From positions 62,001-126,000 of the forward strand of contig NZ_BMNG01000011.1 in the NCBI RefSeq assembly GCF_014646335.1: DNA of 64,000 bases. Reading direction: 5' to 3'. This stretch comes from Streptomyces lasiicapitis (GTDB lineage Bacteria > Actinomycetota > Actinomycetes > Streptomycetales > Streptomycetaceae). Both the position numbers and the translations under genes were made by a program. The notes under the pieces were generated by a model. It saw nothing but the letters and a program-made list of their open reading frames with translations, was not told the DNA's origin and did not search any database. This document shows positions 27,280-34,707 of this stretch, piece after piece. Each line of letters starts with the position of its first letter. The first letter of the stretch is position 1.

Positions 27280-28610
27280 TCACCGTGATCGGTACGGGGA
27301 CGGGGGCACCGTTGGACGCGGCGGCACGGGCGGCGGTGCGGGGCGCCGCCCTTGTGGTGGGCGGGCTCCGTCATCTTGAGGCGGCCGAGGTTCCTGCGGA
27401 TGTGCGCCGGGTTGTGCTCGGTCCGCTGACGCCCGCGCTGGAGGCGATCGAGCAGGCACGGGTAGCCCGTCCGGCGATTGAGGACGAGGCCGAAGGCCGA
27501 TCTGCGGTCACCACGCCCCCGGCACGCATAGTCGTCCTGGCCTCCGGAGACCCCGGATTCTTCGGCATAGTGCGCGCCCTGGCGGACAGGTTCGGCCCGG
27601 ACGCCCTGGACGTCAGGCCCGGCGTCTCCTCCGTGGCAACGGCGTTCGCCCGGGTCGGCATACCGTGGGACGACGCAGTAGTGGTGAGCGCCCATGGGCG
27701 CCACCTGCGCACCGCGGTGAACGCCTGCCGCGCCCACCCGAAGGTCGCCGTCCTCACGGGCCCAGGCAGCGGCCCCGCCGAACTGGGCGCCGAACTGGCC
27801 CGCCGCACGGCGACCCGCACTCTGATCGTGGCCACCGCCCTGGGCGACCCCGCCAGAGAACGCGTGGAGCGGGTCACGCCCGCCGAGGCCGCCGCCCGCG
27901 ACTGGGGCACCGCCGTCGGCGTGGTGCTCTGCCTCGACGAGGACCGGGCGGTCACGACGGCCGCCCGTACCGTCGCGGGGCCGCGGACCGGACCCGGCCA
28001 ATGGGCGCTCGACGAGGACGAGTTCGCGCACCGGGACTCGATGATCACCAAGTTCGAGGTGCGGGCGCTCGCGCTGGCCCGGCTCGGGCCGCGCGTCGGC
28101 GACCTGGTGTGGGACGTCGGCGCGGGCTCCGGCTCCGTCGCCGTGGAGTGCGCGCGGCTCGGTGCCGCCGTGACCGCCGTGGAGAAGACCGCGGACGGCA
28201 TCGAGCGGATCCGCGCCAACGCCGCCGCGCACGGTGTCGACGTACTAGCCGTGCACGGGGCCGCGCCCACCGTCCTTTCCGACCTCGCCGACCCCGACGC
28301 GGTGTTCGTCGGCGGGGGCGGGCGTGAGCTGCCCGCCATCGTGACCGCGTGCGCGCGGCGGGCGCGGCGGGCCGTGGTGGTGTCCCTTGCCGCGCTCGAC
28401 CGGGTGCCCGCGGTGCGCTCCGCGCTGCTCGGGGCCGGGTTCGACTGCGACGGGGTGCTGCTGCAGTCGTCGCGGCTCGCGCCGCTGCCGGGGGATGTCA
28501 CGCGGCTCGCCGCGACCAATCCGGTGTTTCTGCTGTGGGGTACGCGTCCGGCTGCGCCGGGCGTGGGGCCCTCTGGTTCAACTTCCTTTACCGAAGGGGT
28601 AGTTCAGTGA
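27276..28610 (+). CDS. cobL: Precorrin-6Y C5,15-methyltransferase (decarboxylating), CbiE-CbiT fusion
   Basis: A 444-residue two-domain enzyme. The N-terminal CbiE-like methylase has ASGDPGFFG (about 89-97) and VRPGVSSVATAFARVG. The C-terminal CbiT-like Rossmann methylase has VWDVGAGSGSVAVE (about 278-291). It methylates C5 and C15 and decarboxylates the C12 acetate. Residues about 62-76 (ARPAIEDEAEGR) come from a reversed partial copy of the dispersed repeat inserted in frame in a loop before the SAM-binding GDP motif. Three rare ATA codons lie within 180 bases after it. GTGA couples it to cbiG-cobJ. Confidence 0.93.
   Translation: MITVIGTGTGAPLDAAARAAVRGAALVVGGLRHLEAAEVPADVRRVVLGPLTPALEAIEQARVARPAIEDEAEGRSAVTTPPARIVVLASGDPGFFGIVRALADRFGPDALDVRPGVSSVATAFARVGIPWDDAVVVSAHGRHLRTAVNACRAHPKVAVLTGPGSGPAELGAELARRTATRTLIVATALGDPARERVERVTPAEAAARDWGTAVGVVLCLDEDRAVTTAARTVAGPRTGPGQWALDEDEFAHRDSMITKFEVRALALARLGPRVGDLVWDVGAGSGSVAVECARLGAAVTAVEKTADGIERIRANAAAHGVDVLAVHGAAPTVLSDLADPDAVFVGGGGRELPAIVTACARRARRAVVVSLAALDRVPAVRSALLGAGFDCDGVLLQSSRLAPLPGDVTRLAATNPVFLLWGTRPAAPGVGPSGSTSFTEGVVQ
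27462..27501 (-). repeat. Dispersed repeat, family A, copy A4 (partial, reversed), inside cobL
   Basis: The reverse complement of the right half of the family (CGGCCTTCGGCCTCGTCCTC then AATCGCCGGACGGGCTAC). It is read in the same frame as the tail of the aldolase at 8.3 kb: ARPAIEDEAEGR here, ARPAFEDEAEGR there. Confidence 0.85.
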
Positions 28611-30385
28611 TCGGCCTGATCTCCGGCACGAAGTCCGGCGGGGGCGCCTGTGCGCGGCTGGCCTCGGCCTGGCCCGCGCGTACGCGGGTGTACGAGGGTC
28701 CCGTACGGGAAGCGTTCGAGCGGGCCTTTCGCGAGTGCGAGCAGGTGGTGTGCTTCCTCGCCACCGGGGCCGTGGTGCGGTTGGCCGCGCCGCTGCTCGC
28801 GGGGAAGGCTGTCGACCCGGGGGTCGTGTGTGTCGATGAGGGCGGGCGGTTCGCCGTCGCCCTGCTGGGCGGGCACGCGGGGGGCGCGAACGCGTTGGCC
28901 CGGGCGGTCGGGGAGGTGCTCGGGGCCGAGCCGGTGATCACGACTGCCACGGACGCGGTGGCCGTGCCGGGGCTCGACATGCTCGGGTTCCCCGTGGAGG
29001 GGGACGTCGCCGGGGTCACCCGGGCCATGCTGGACGGGGAACCCGTCGCCCTGGAGGCGGAGTTGGTGTGGCCCCTTCCCGCGCTTCCGTCGAACGTATC
29101 GGCACCGGAGGCCGGGGCTGCTGGGGCTGTGCCCACCCTTCCCCAAGCTCTCGGCTCCGCTCGAGCAGGGGATGCCCCACTCGCCGGGCGGGGTGAAGAG
29201 CCGGTGGTGCGGGTCTCCGACCGCACGCTTGAGCCCGCGCTTCGCGAAGTCGTGTTGCGGCCGCCCTCGCTCGTCGTGGGGGTCGGGGCCAGCAAGGGGG
29301 CGCCCGTCGACGAGGTGCTTGGACTCGTCCGGGATTCGCTGCGGGGCGCCGGTCTTTCCGCCCTCTGCGTACGGGAGTTGGCGACCGTCGACGCCAAGCG
29401 GGACGAGGCGGGGATCGTCGAGGCGGCCGGGCGGCTCGGGGTGCCGTTGGTGACGTACGCGGCCGAGGAGTTGGCCGCAGTGGAGGTGCCGAATCCTTCG
29501 GGGGCGCCGCTCGCCGCCGTCGGGACGGCGTCCGTCGCCGAGGCGGCGGCGCTGCGCGGCGGAGGTGAACTCCTCGTGCCGAAGCGGAAGTCGGAGCGGG
29601 CGGACGGCAGGCCCGCCATGGCGACCTGTGCGATCGTGCGGCGGCCCGCGCGGGGGCGGCTCGCCGTCGTGGGGCTCGGTCCCGGGGCCCGGGACCTGCT
29701 CACGCCGCGCGCCCGCGACGAACTGCGGCGCGCCGCCGTGCTCGTGGGGCTCGACCAGTACGTCGACCAGGTCCGGGACCTGCTGCGGCCCGGGACCCGC
29801 GTCATCGAGTCGGGGCTCGGCGCCGAGGAGGAGCGGGCGCGTACCGCCGTCGCCGAGGCCCGCGCGGGCCGGGCGGTCGCGCTGATCGGGTCGGGGGACG
29901 CGGGCGTGTACGCGATGGCGTCGCCCGCGCTCGCCGAGGCCGGCGACGACATCGACGTCGTCGGCGTACCGGGAGTGACCGCCGCGCTCGCCGCCGGCGC
30001 GCTGCTCGGCGCCCCGCTCGGCCACGACCACGTGTCGATCAGCCTGTCCGACCTGCACACGCCGTGGGAGGTCATCGAGCGCCGGGTGCGCGCGGCGGCC
30101 GAGGCGGACCTGGTCGTGACGTTCTACAACCCGCGCAGCCGGGGCCGGGACTGGCAGCTGCCCAAGTCCCTCGCGCTGCTCGCCGAGCACCGGGCGCCGA
30201 CGACGCCCGTCGGTGTCGTACGCAACGCCTCGCGCCCCGACGAGAGCGTGCGCCTGACCACCCTCGCGGCGCTCGACCCGGACAGCGTCGACATGATGAC
30301 CGTCGTGACCGTCGGCAACACCGCGACCCGCGCGATCGCGGGCCGCATGGTGACGCCGCGCGGCTACCGCTGGCAGGGGGTGTGA
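28607..30385 (+). CDS. cobJ: CbiG-CobJ fusion: cobalt-precorrin-5A hydrolase-like plus precorrin-3B C17-methyltransferase
   Basis: A 592-residue fusion starting at GTG 28607. Residues 1-165 are the CbiG N-terminal region (CFLATGAVVRLAAPLL, ALLGGHAGGANALA). About 220-340 are the CbiG C-terminal domain (VVGVGASKGAPVDEV). About 350-592 are a CobJ/CbiH methylase (VVGLGPGARDLLTPRA, GSGDAGVYAMASPA, VTFYNPRSRGRDWQLP). CbiG opens the delta-lactone in the anaerobic route; CobJ contracts the ring. Residues about 176-192 in the linker (ALGSARAGDAPL) derive from a short hairpin repeat (29134-29181). GTGA couples it to cobL, and cobH follows after five bases. Confidence 0.92.
   Translation: MIGLISGTKSGGGACARLASAWPARTRVYEGPVREAFERAFRECEQVVCFLATGAVVRLAAPLLAGKAVDPGVVCVDEGGRFAVALLGGHAGGANALARAVGEVLGAEPVITTATDAVAVPGLDMLGFPVEGDVAGVTRAMLDGEPVALEAELVWPLPALPSNVSAPEAGAAGAVPTLPQALGSARAGDAPLAGRGEEPVVRVSDRTLEPALREVVLRPPSLVVGVGASKGAPVDEVLGLVRDSLRGAGLSALCVRELATVDAKRDEAGIVEAAGRLGVPLVTYAAEELAAVEVPNPSGAPLAAVGTASVAEAAALRGGGELLVPKRKSERADGRPAMATCAIVRRPARGRLAVVGLGPGARDLLTPRARDELRRAAVLVGLDQYVDQVRDLLRPGTRVIESGLGAEEERARTAVAEARAGRAVALIGSGDAGVYAMASPALAEAGDDIDVVGVPGVTAALAAGALLGAPLGHDHVSISLSDLHTPWEVIERRVRAAAEADLVVTFYNPRSRGRDWQLPKSLALLAEHRAPTTPVGVVRNASRPDESVRLTTLAALDPDSVDMMTVVTVGNTATRAIAGRMVTPRGYRWQGV
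29134..29181 (+). repeat. Short hairpin repeat, family B, in the CbiG linker
   Basis: CCTTCCCCAAGCTCTCGG then CTCCGCTCGAGCAGGGGATGCCCC. CCCC-GCTCTCGG can pair with CTCGAGC-GGGG around a short loop. I recognise this as a sequence common in Streptomyces genomes (memory only). It interrupts CbiG in frame between its two domains. Confidence 0.6.
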
Positions 30386-30390
30386 CCGCC

Positions 30391-31023
30391 ATGAAGAACA
30401 CGGCGAACACGACAGGGTCGGCGCGCGTCGTGCATCCCATCGAGCAGGAGTCGTTCCGGCGGCTGCGCTCCCGCCTCGACACCTCGCACTTCCCGCCGCT
30501 GACGCGGGCCGTCGTGGAGCGCGTCATCCACTCCGCGGCGGATCTGGACTACGCGCGGGACCTCGTCACGGACGAGGAGTCGCTCGTACGCGGCCACGCC
30601 GCCCTGCACGCGGGTGCGCCCGTCGTCGTGGACGTGGAGATGGTCGCGGCCGGCATCACGCGGCGCGAGACCGTGTGCCGGCTGAAGGACGCCAAGTCCG
30701 CTGCCGGGCTCACGCGTTCGGCGCACGCGATCCGGCTCGCGTACGAGCAGGTCGGTCCCGGCGCGCTCTGGGTGATCGGCTGCGCGCCCACCGCCCTGGA
30801 GGAGCTGCTGCTGCTCGACGCCAGGCCCGCCCTCGTGATCGGCCTCCCGGTCGGCTTCGTCGGCGCTGTCGAGTCCAAGGAGGCGTTGCGCGCCAGCGGG
30901 CTTCCCGCCGTCAGCAACGTGTCCGAGAAGGGGGGTTCGGCGGTCGCGTCGGCCGCCCTGAACGCCCTGCTGTACCACCCCGCGGCGCCCGCCGCCGCAG
31001 AACGACCCGAGGAGATCAAGTGA
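30391..31023 (+). CDS. cobH: Precorrin-8X methylmutase
   Basis: A 210-residue CobH/CbiC protein that moves the C11 methyl to C12, giving hydrogenobyrinate. HPIEQESFRRL (15-25) opens the domain. The catalytic His is in VERVIHSAADLDY (H47), and VIGCAPTALEELLLL and LPVGFVGAVESKEAL complete the family pattern. ATG 30391 lies five bases after the cobJ stop. The stop overlaps the cbiX GTG. Confidence 0.94.
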   Translation: MKNTANTTGSARVVHPIEQESFRRLRSRLDTSHFPPLTRAVVERVIHSAADLDYARDLVTDEESLVRGHAALHAGAPVVVDVEMVAAGITRRETVCRLKDAKSAAGLTRSAHAIRLAYEQVGPGALWVIGCAPTALEELLLLDARPALVIGLPVGFVGAVESKEALRASGLPAVSNVSEKGGSAVASAALNALLYHPAAPAAAERPEEIK

Positions 31024-31964
31024 CCACCCCGCCCGCACTGCTCATCGCCGGACACGGCACCCGTGACGACGCCGGTGCCGCCGCGTTCCGCGACTTCGTC
31101 CAGGAGCTGGCGCGCCGCGAGCCCGAACTGCCCGTCGCGGGCGGCTTCATCGAGCTGTCGCCGCCGCCGCTCGGCGAAGCCGTGAGCGAACTCGTCGAAC
31201 GGGGCGTGAAACGGTTCGCGGCGGTGCCGCTGATGCTGGTGTCCGCCGGGCACGCCAAGGGCGACATCCCGGCCGCGCTGACGCGCGAGAAGGAGCGCCA
31301 CCCCGGCATCTCGTACTCCTACGGCCGCCCGCTGGGCCCGCACCCCTTGATCCTTCAGGTCCTGGAGCGGCGGCTCGACGAGGCGCTCGGCGACACCGTG
31401 CGCACCCCGGAGGACCGGGCCGACGTCACCGTGCTCCTGGTGGGGCGCGGGTCGACGGACCCCGACGCCAACTCCGAGGTGTTCAAGGCGGCGCGGCTGC
31501 TGTGGGAGGGGCGCGGGTACGCGGGCGTGGAGACCGCGTTCGTGTCACTGGCCGCGCCCGACGTGCCGTCGGGGCTCGACCGGTGCGTGGCGCTCGGCGC
31601 GCGGCGCGTCGTCGTCCTGCCGTACTTCCTGTTCACCGGCATCCTGCCGGACCGGGTACGGCAGCAGACCCAGGGCTGGGCCTCCGCGCACCCCGACGTC
31701 GAGGTGCTGTCCGCCGACGTGATCGGCCCCGAGGAGGAGCTCGTCGAGCTGGTGATGGAGCGCTACCGCGAGGCCGTGGCCGGAGACCTCCGGATGAACT
31801 GCGACACCTGCGTGTACCGGGTGGCGCTGCCGGGCTTCGAGGACAAGGTGGGATTGCCGCAGCAGCCGCACTTCCACCCGGATGACGACGGCCACCACCA
31901 CGGGCATGGCCACGGGCACGGCCACGGCCACGGCCACCACGGAAGCCATGCGCACTCGCACTGA
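31020..31964 (+). CDS. cbiX: Sirohydrochlorin cobaltochelatase CbiX-like, His-rich tail
   Basis: A 314-residue protein with two tandem CbiX-type domains (about 1-125 and 135-250), like long-form sirohydrochlorin chelatases. Active-site His is in AGHGTRD (H10), with a second His in VSAGHAKGD. The second domain has VGRGSTDPDAN, with Arg where His would be, so one half may be inactive. NCDTC (about 260-264) and a C-terminal run of alternating His-Gly (about 288-314) likely bind metal. CbiX inserts cobalt early into sirohydrochlorin. Its presence beside CobN, a late-insertion enzyme, is unusual. GTG 31020 overlaps the cobH stop. Confidence 0.9.
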   Translation: MTTPPALLIAGHGTRDDAGAAAFRDFVQELARREPELPVAGGFIELSPPPLGEAVSELVERGVKRFAAVPLMLVSAGHAKGDIPAALTREKERHPGISYSYGRPLGPHPLILQVLERRLDEALGDTVRTPEDRADVTVLLVGRGSTDPDANSEVFKAARLLWEGRGYAGVETAFVSLAAPDVPSGLDRCVALGARRVVVLPYFLFTGILPDRVRQQTQGWASAHPDVEVLSADVIGPEEELVELVMERYREAVAGDLRMNCDTCVYRVALPGFEDKVGLPQQPHFHPDDDGHHHGHGHGHGHGHGHHGSHAHSH

Positions 31965-33027
31965 GGGGGGTTCGCGGGCGGGCGCGGTCGAGGTTGATCT
32001 TCGGCATCACGGGGACGTGGAGGTGCGGGGGCGGGGTGAGCTCGTCGATCTCGCCGTCAATGTCCGTGCCGGTACGCCGCCTTCGTGGCTGAAGGAGTGT
32101 GTCGCCGAGTCGCTCGACGGGCTCGCCGCCTACCCGGACGGGCGGGTGGCGCGGGCCGCTGTGGCCGCGCGGCACGGCGTCGCTCCGGAGCGGGTGCTGC
32201 TCACGGCGGGGGCCGCCGAGGCCTTCGTGCTGCTCGCGCGGGCGCTGCGGGTGCGGCGGCCCGTCGTCGTGCATCCGCAGTTCACCGAGCCGGAGGCGGC
32301 GCTGCTCGACGCGGGGCACGCGGTGGCGCGGGTGCTGTTGCGGGCGGAGGACGGGTTCCGGCTCGACCCGGACGCGGTGCCCGAGGACGCCGACCTCGTC
32401 GTCGTCGGCAACCCGACGAACCCCACGTCCGTGCTGCACCCCGCGGCGGACCTCGTACGGCTCGCCCGGCCCGGGCGGGTGCTCGTGGTGGACGAGGCGT
32501 TCATGGACGCGGTGCCCGGTGAGCGGGAGGCGCTCGCGGGGCGGGTGGACGTGCCCGGGCTCGTCGTGCTGCGGAGCCTCACCAAGACGTGGGGGCTCGC
32601 GGGCCTCCGCATCGGCTACGTCCTCGCCGACCCGGCGGTCGTTGCCGAGTTGTCCCGCGCGCAGCCGCTGTGGCCGGTGTCGTCGCCCGCGCTGGCCGCG
32701 GCGGAGGCGTGCATGTCGCCTCGTGCGCTTGCCGAGGCGGGGCATGTGGCGCACCGGGTCGCCGCCGAGCGGCGGCATCTGGTGGCCGGGCTCGGGGAGT
32801 TGGCCGGGGTGAGTGTGGTGGGGCCCGCGGAGGGGCCGTTCGTGCTGGTGCGGGTCGCCGGGGGCGGCGGGGTTCGGGCGAGGTTGCGGGAGCGGGGGTT
32901 CGCCGTGCGGCGGGGCGATACGTTTCCTGGGCTGGGGCCTGAGTGGGTGCGGGTGGCTGTGCGGGACCGCGCGACGGCCGACAGGTTCCTGTCGGCCTTG
33001 GGCGAGGCGCTGCCGCCGGCCCCCTGA
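31948..33027 (+). CDS. cobC: PLP-dependent aminotransferase-like CobC (threonine-phosphate decarboxylase family)
   Basis: A 359-residue fold-type I PLP enzyme. The start at ATG 31948, 17 bases inside the cbiX end with GGAAG upstream, is the best supported. GNPTNPTS (about 152-159), DEAFMDA (about 182-188) and the PLP-Lys in SLTKTWGLAGLR (Lys about 212) are clear. CobC/CobD proteins make the aminopropanol phosphate linker from threonine phosphate; the actinobacterial Rv2231c-like branch fits this length. It is the last gene of the second cob block. Toward its 3' end codons become GGG/TTG-rich. Confidence 0.88.
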   Translation: MRTRTEGGSRAGAVEVDLRHHGDVEVRGRGELVDLAVNVRAGTPPSWLKECVAESLDGLAAYPDGRVARAAVAARHGVAPERVLLTAGAAEAFVLLARALRVRRPVVVHPQFTEPEAALLDAGHAVARVLLRAEDGFRLDPDAVPEDADLVVVGNPTNPTSVLHPAADLVRLARPGRVLVVDEAFMDAVPGEREALAGRVDVPGLVVLRSLTKTWGLAGLRIGYVLADPAVVAELSRAQPLWPVSSPALAAAEACMSPRALAEAGHVAHRVAAERRHLVAGLGELAGVSVVGPAEGPFVLVRVAGGGGVRARLRERGFAVRRGDTFPGLGPEWVRVAVRDRATADRFLSALGEALPPAP

Positions 33028-33290
33028 CCCGGCCGTCGGCGACTGCTCGCCCGGTGGGGCGTGCTCCTGTCCCGCCGCTCCGCGGCAGTCCCCCACTGTG
33101 GGCAGCTGGGCCACGAGATGCGGCCCCCGCCCCCAAAGGCAGCCCAGGTCGGCGGAGGCGTTTCCGGACGGGGGTGAGGTGGTTCACGGCCCCCGGTGCC
33201 GTGACCGCTGCGCGGTGGAGGCCGAGGGGTGGCCCCCGGCCGGGGATCGGCGGCCCCGGCCGAGGAACGGTGCCCCCGTAGGGGCGCCGG
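33028..33290. other. Convergent intergenic region after cobC
   Basis: 263 bases between two converging genes. Left part: a GC-rich segment with a CCGCCGCTCCGCGGCAG hairpin (about 33075-33091) that resembles dispersed Streptomyces repeats, but I see no second copy in this window. Right part: the terminator hairpins listed next. Confidence 0.45.
33237..33287. terminator. Bidirectional terminator candidate between cobC and the LAETG gene
   Basis: CGGCCGGGG (33237-33245) pairs with CCCCGGCCG (33254-33262) around an eight-base loop. A second stem GTGCCCC-cgta-GGGGCGC follows at about 33270-33287. The position between convergent gene ends fits termination from both sides. Confidence 0.5.
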
Positions 33291-34328
33291 TCAGCGGCGG
33301 CGGCGGGTTACCACCAGGGCGCCCCCTCCCGCGAGGACCAGGACCGCGGCGGCGCCCGCCACGTACGGCGTGGCCGAACTGCCGCCGGTCTCGGCGAGGT
33401 TGTCGTCGGGTGCGGCCTTCGCGGCCACCGGCTCCGCCGGCTTGCCCTGCGGGGCGGGGCCCTCGGCCTGCGGCCTGGGCAGCGGCTTGGCGCCGGGCCC
33501 GGGCGCGGCGCAGTTCGCCCCGGCCAGGGTCACGGTGCCCTCGACCGCCGCGACCCCGAGCTTGAGCGGGTCGACGGACACCTTCAGGCGCAGCGCGACC
33601 GCGGCGGCCGTACGGGACGTCGTCCGCGTAGAGGACAGGTCGAGCCGCACCTCGCCGACCCCGGGCACGGCAACCTGCGTCGTGCCCGCGGCCTTCACGG
33701 CGACCCGCTTGCCGAGCACTGTCACCCCACCCAGCAGCTTCGACTCGGCCACGGGCCGCTTGCCGGACACGCACAGGGCCTTGGACGTCACCTGGTCCAC
33801 CTCGACGAGGGGCAGCAGGGGCAGTCCTGGCAGGTGCACCTTCGCGCGCGCGACGTTGCTGTACCCCTCCGCGGTGCCGCCCTTCACCGTGGCCCGCGCC
33901 GTCGCCACGTCCGCGCGCAGCACGTGGAAGGCGCGTCCGCCGTCGACACCGTCCAGCTTCGCGGTGAGCGTGGTCTTCTGTGCGCTCGCGGGCGCGGACA
34001 CCTCGTTGAGGGCCACGTTCAGCGGGACGTTCACGGTCTTGTTGAGCAGGGACACGTTGAGGCCGGTGCGGAGTACGACGGCGTCGGCGCTGCCGCCGCG
34101 GTGGTCGTCGGTGGCGTGGGCGGCACCGGCGGAGGAGAGGGAGAGCGCCGCGGTACCGGCGGCGACCACGGTCGCGGCGGCGAGGGCGCCGGTGCGGCGG
34201 GAGGCGCGCAGTCTGCGGAAGGCGCTGCCGCCGGAGAAGGCGGTGGTGTCGGCCGAGGAGACGTTTCCGCCCGAGCGGGCGGTGTCGGCCGGGAAGGCGT
34301 TGCAGGCCGAAGAGGCGTTGCTGGTCAA
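33291..34328 (-). CDS. Secreted cell-wall protein with LAETG sortase signal
   Basis: From TTG 34328 (GGGGG about ten bases upstream) the protein has 345 residues; ATG 34388 is an alternative without a ribosome binding site. A signal peptide (basic RRLRASRRTG, hydrophobic core, SAGAAHA cleavage site, about 40-75) leads to a beta-rich Thr/Val/Ala domain with a CVSGK and a NCAAP cysteine. A Pro/Ala/Lys spacer and a C-terminal sorting signal follow: LAETG near 311-315, a hydrophobic helix and the tail RRRR. Streptomyces class E sortases recognise LAxTG, so the protein should be covalently linked to peptidoglycan. It resembles SCO1860, which I recall as a predicted sortase substrate. Function otherwise unknown. 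Confidence 0.82.
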   Translation of the reverse strand: MTSNASSACNAFPADTARSGGNVSSADTTAFSGGSAFRRLRASRRTGALAAATVVAAGTAALSLSSAGAAHATDDHRGGSADAVVLRTGLNVSLLNKTVNVPLNVALNEVSAPASAQKTTLTAKLDGVDGGRAFHVLRADVATARATVKGGTAEGYSNVARAKVHLPGLPLLPLVEVDQVTSKALCVSGKRPVAESKLLGGVTVLGKRVAVKAAGTTQVAVPGVGEVRLDLSSTRTTSRTAAAVALRLKVSVDPLKLGVAAVEGTVTLAGANCAAPGPGAKPLPRPQAEGPAPQGKPAEPVAAKAAPDDNLAETGGSSATPYVAGAAAVLVLAGGGALVVTRRRR

Positions 34329-34707
34329 GGTGGTGGAACCCCCACATGAGTCACGGAAGTACCGACCGCGCACGCCACACGGGGACATCGCGTGCGCGCG
34401 GCACCAGGGAAGTCGGAGTGCGCTGGCGGCGCCCTCCCGACTCCCGGAATCTTTACGCACTCAGAGTGAACGAGCAGCAACCAGGCGTGAGTTCACTCCA
34501 AGGAGACGTTTCCGTCGGTGTATTCGAATCCGGCGGCACGAGCGTTCCCTCAGACCCCGCGCTTCACGTCCGTGCCGGTGAAGAGCGTGATCGCCGCGTT
34601 GACAGCCAGGGCCGGAGCAAAGTTACGTACAACGAACCGGAACCCGTCGCGTCACTCTCTGTCAACCCGTCGCCCCGTCGACCCGCCCACAGGAGCCACC
34701 GAGTCAC
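34329..34707. other. Divergent intergenic region, LAETG gene / sulfatase
   Basis: 379 bases holding both promoters. AT-richer patches lie at 34440-34470 and 34600-34640. On the minus strand CGTTCACTCTGAGTGCG near 34459-34475 contains a PHO-box-like GTTCACT, but there is no second unit. AGGAGCCACC lies before the sulfatase ATG. No ORF is supported. Confidence 0.35.

Noticed and set aside
31890..31964. Short tandem DNA repeats that could suggest a CRISPR-like array
   Set aside because: They encode the His-Gly tail of CbiX in frame; no spacers and no cas genes.
33070..33130. Third dispersed repeat family after cobC
   Set aside because: Only one copy in the window, so repetition cannot be shown here; noted only as part of the intergenic region.
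34459..34475. PHO box upstream of the LAETG gene
   Set aside because: A single GTTCACT without a neighbouring 11-bp unit is not enough for a PhoP site.
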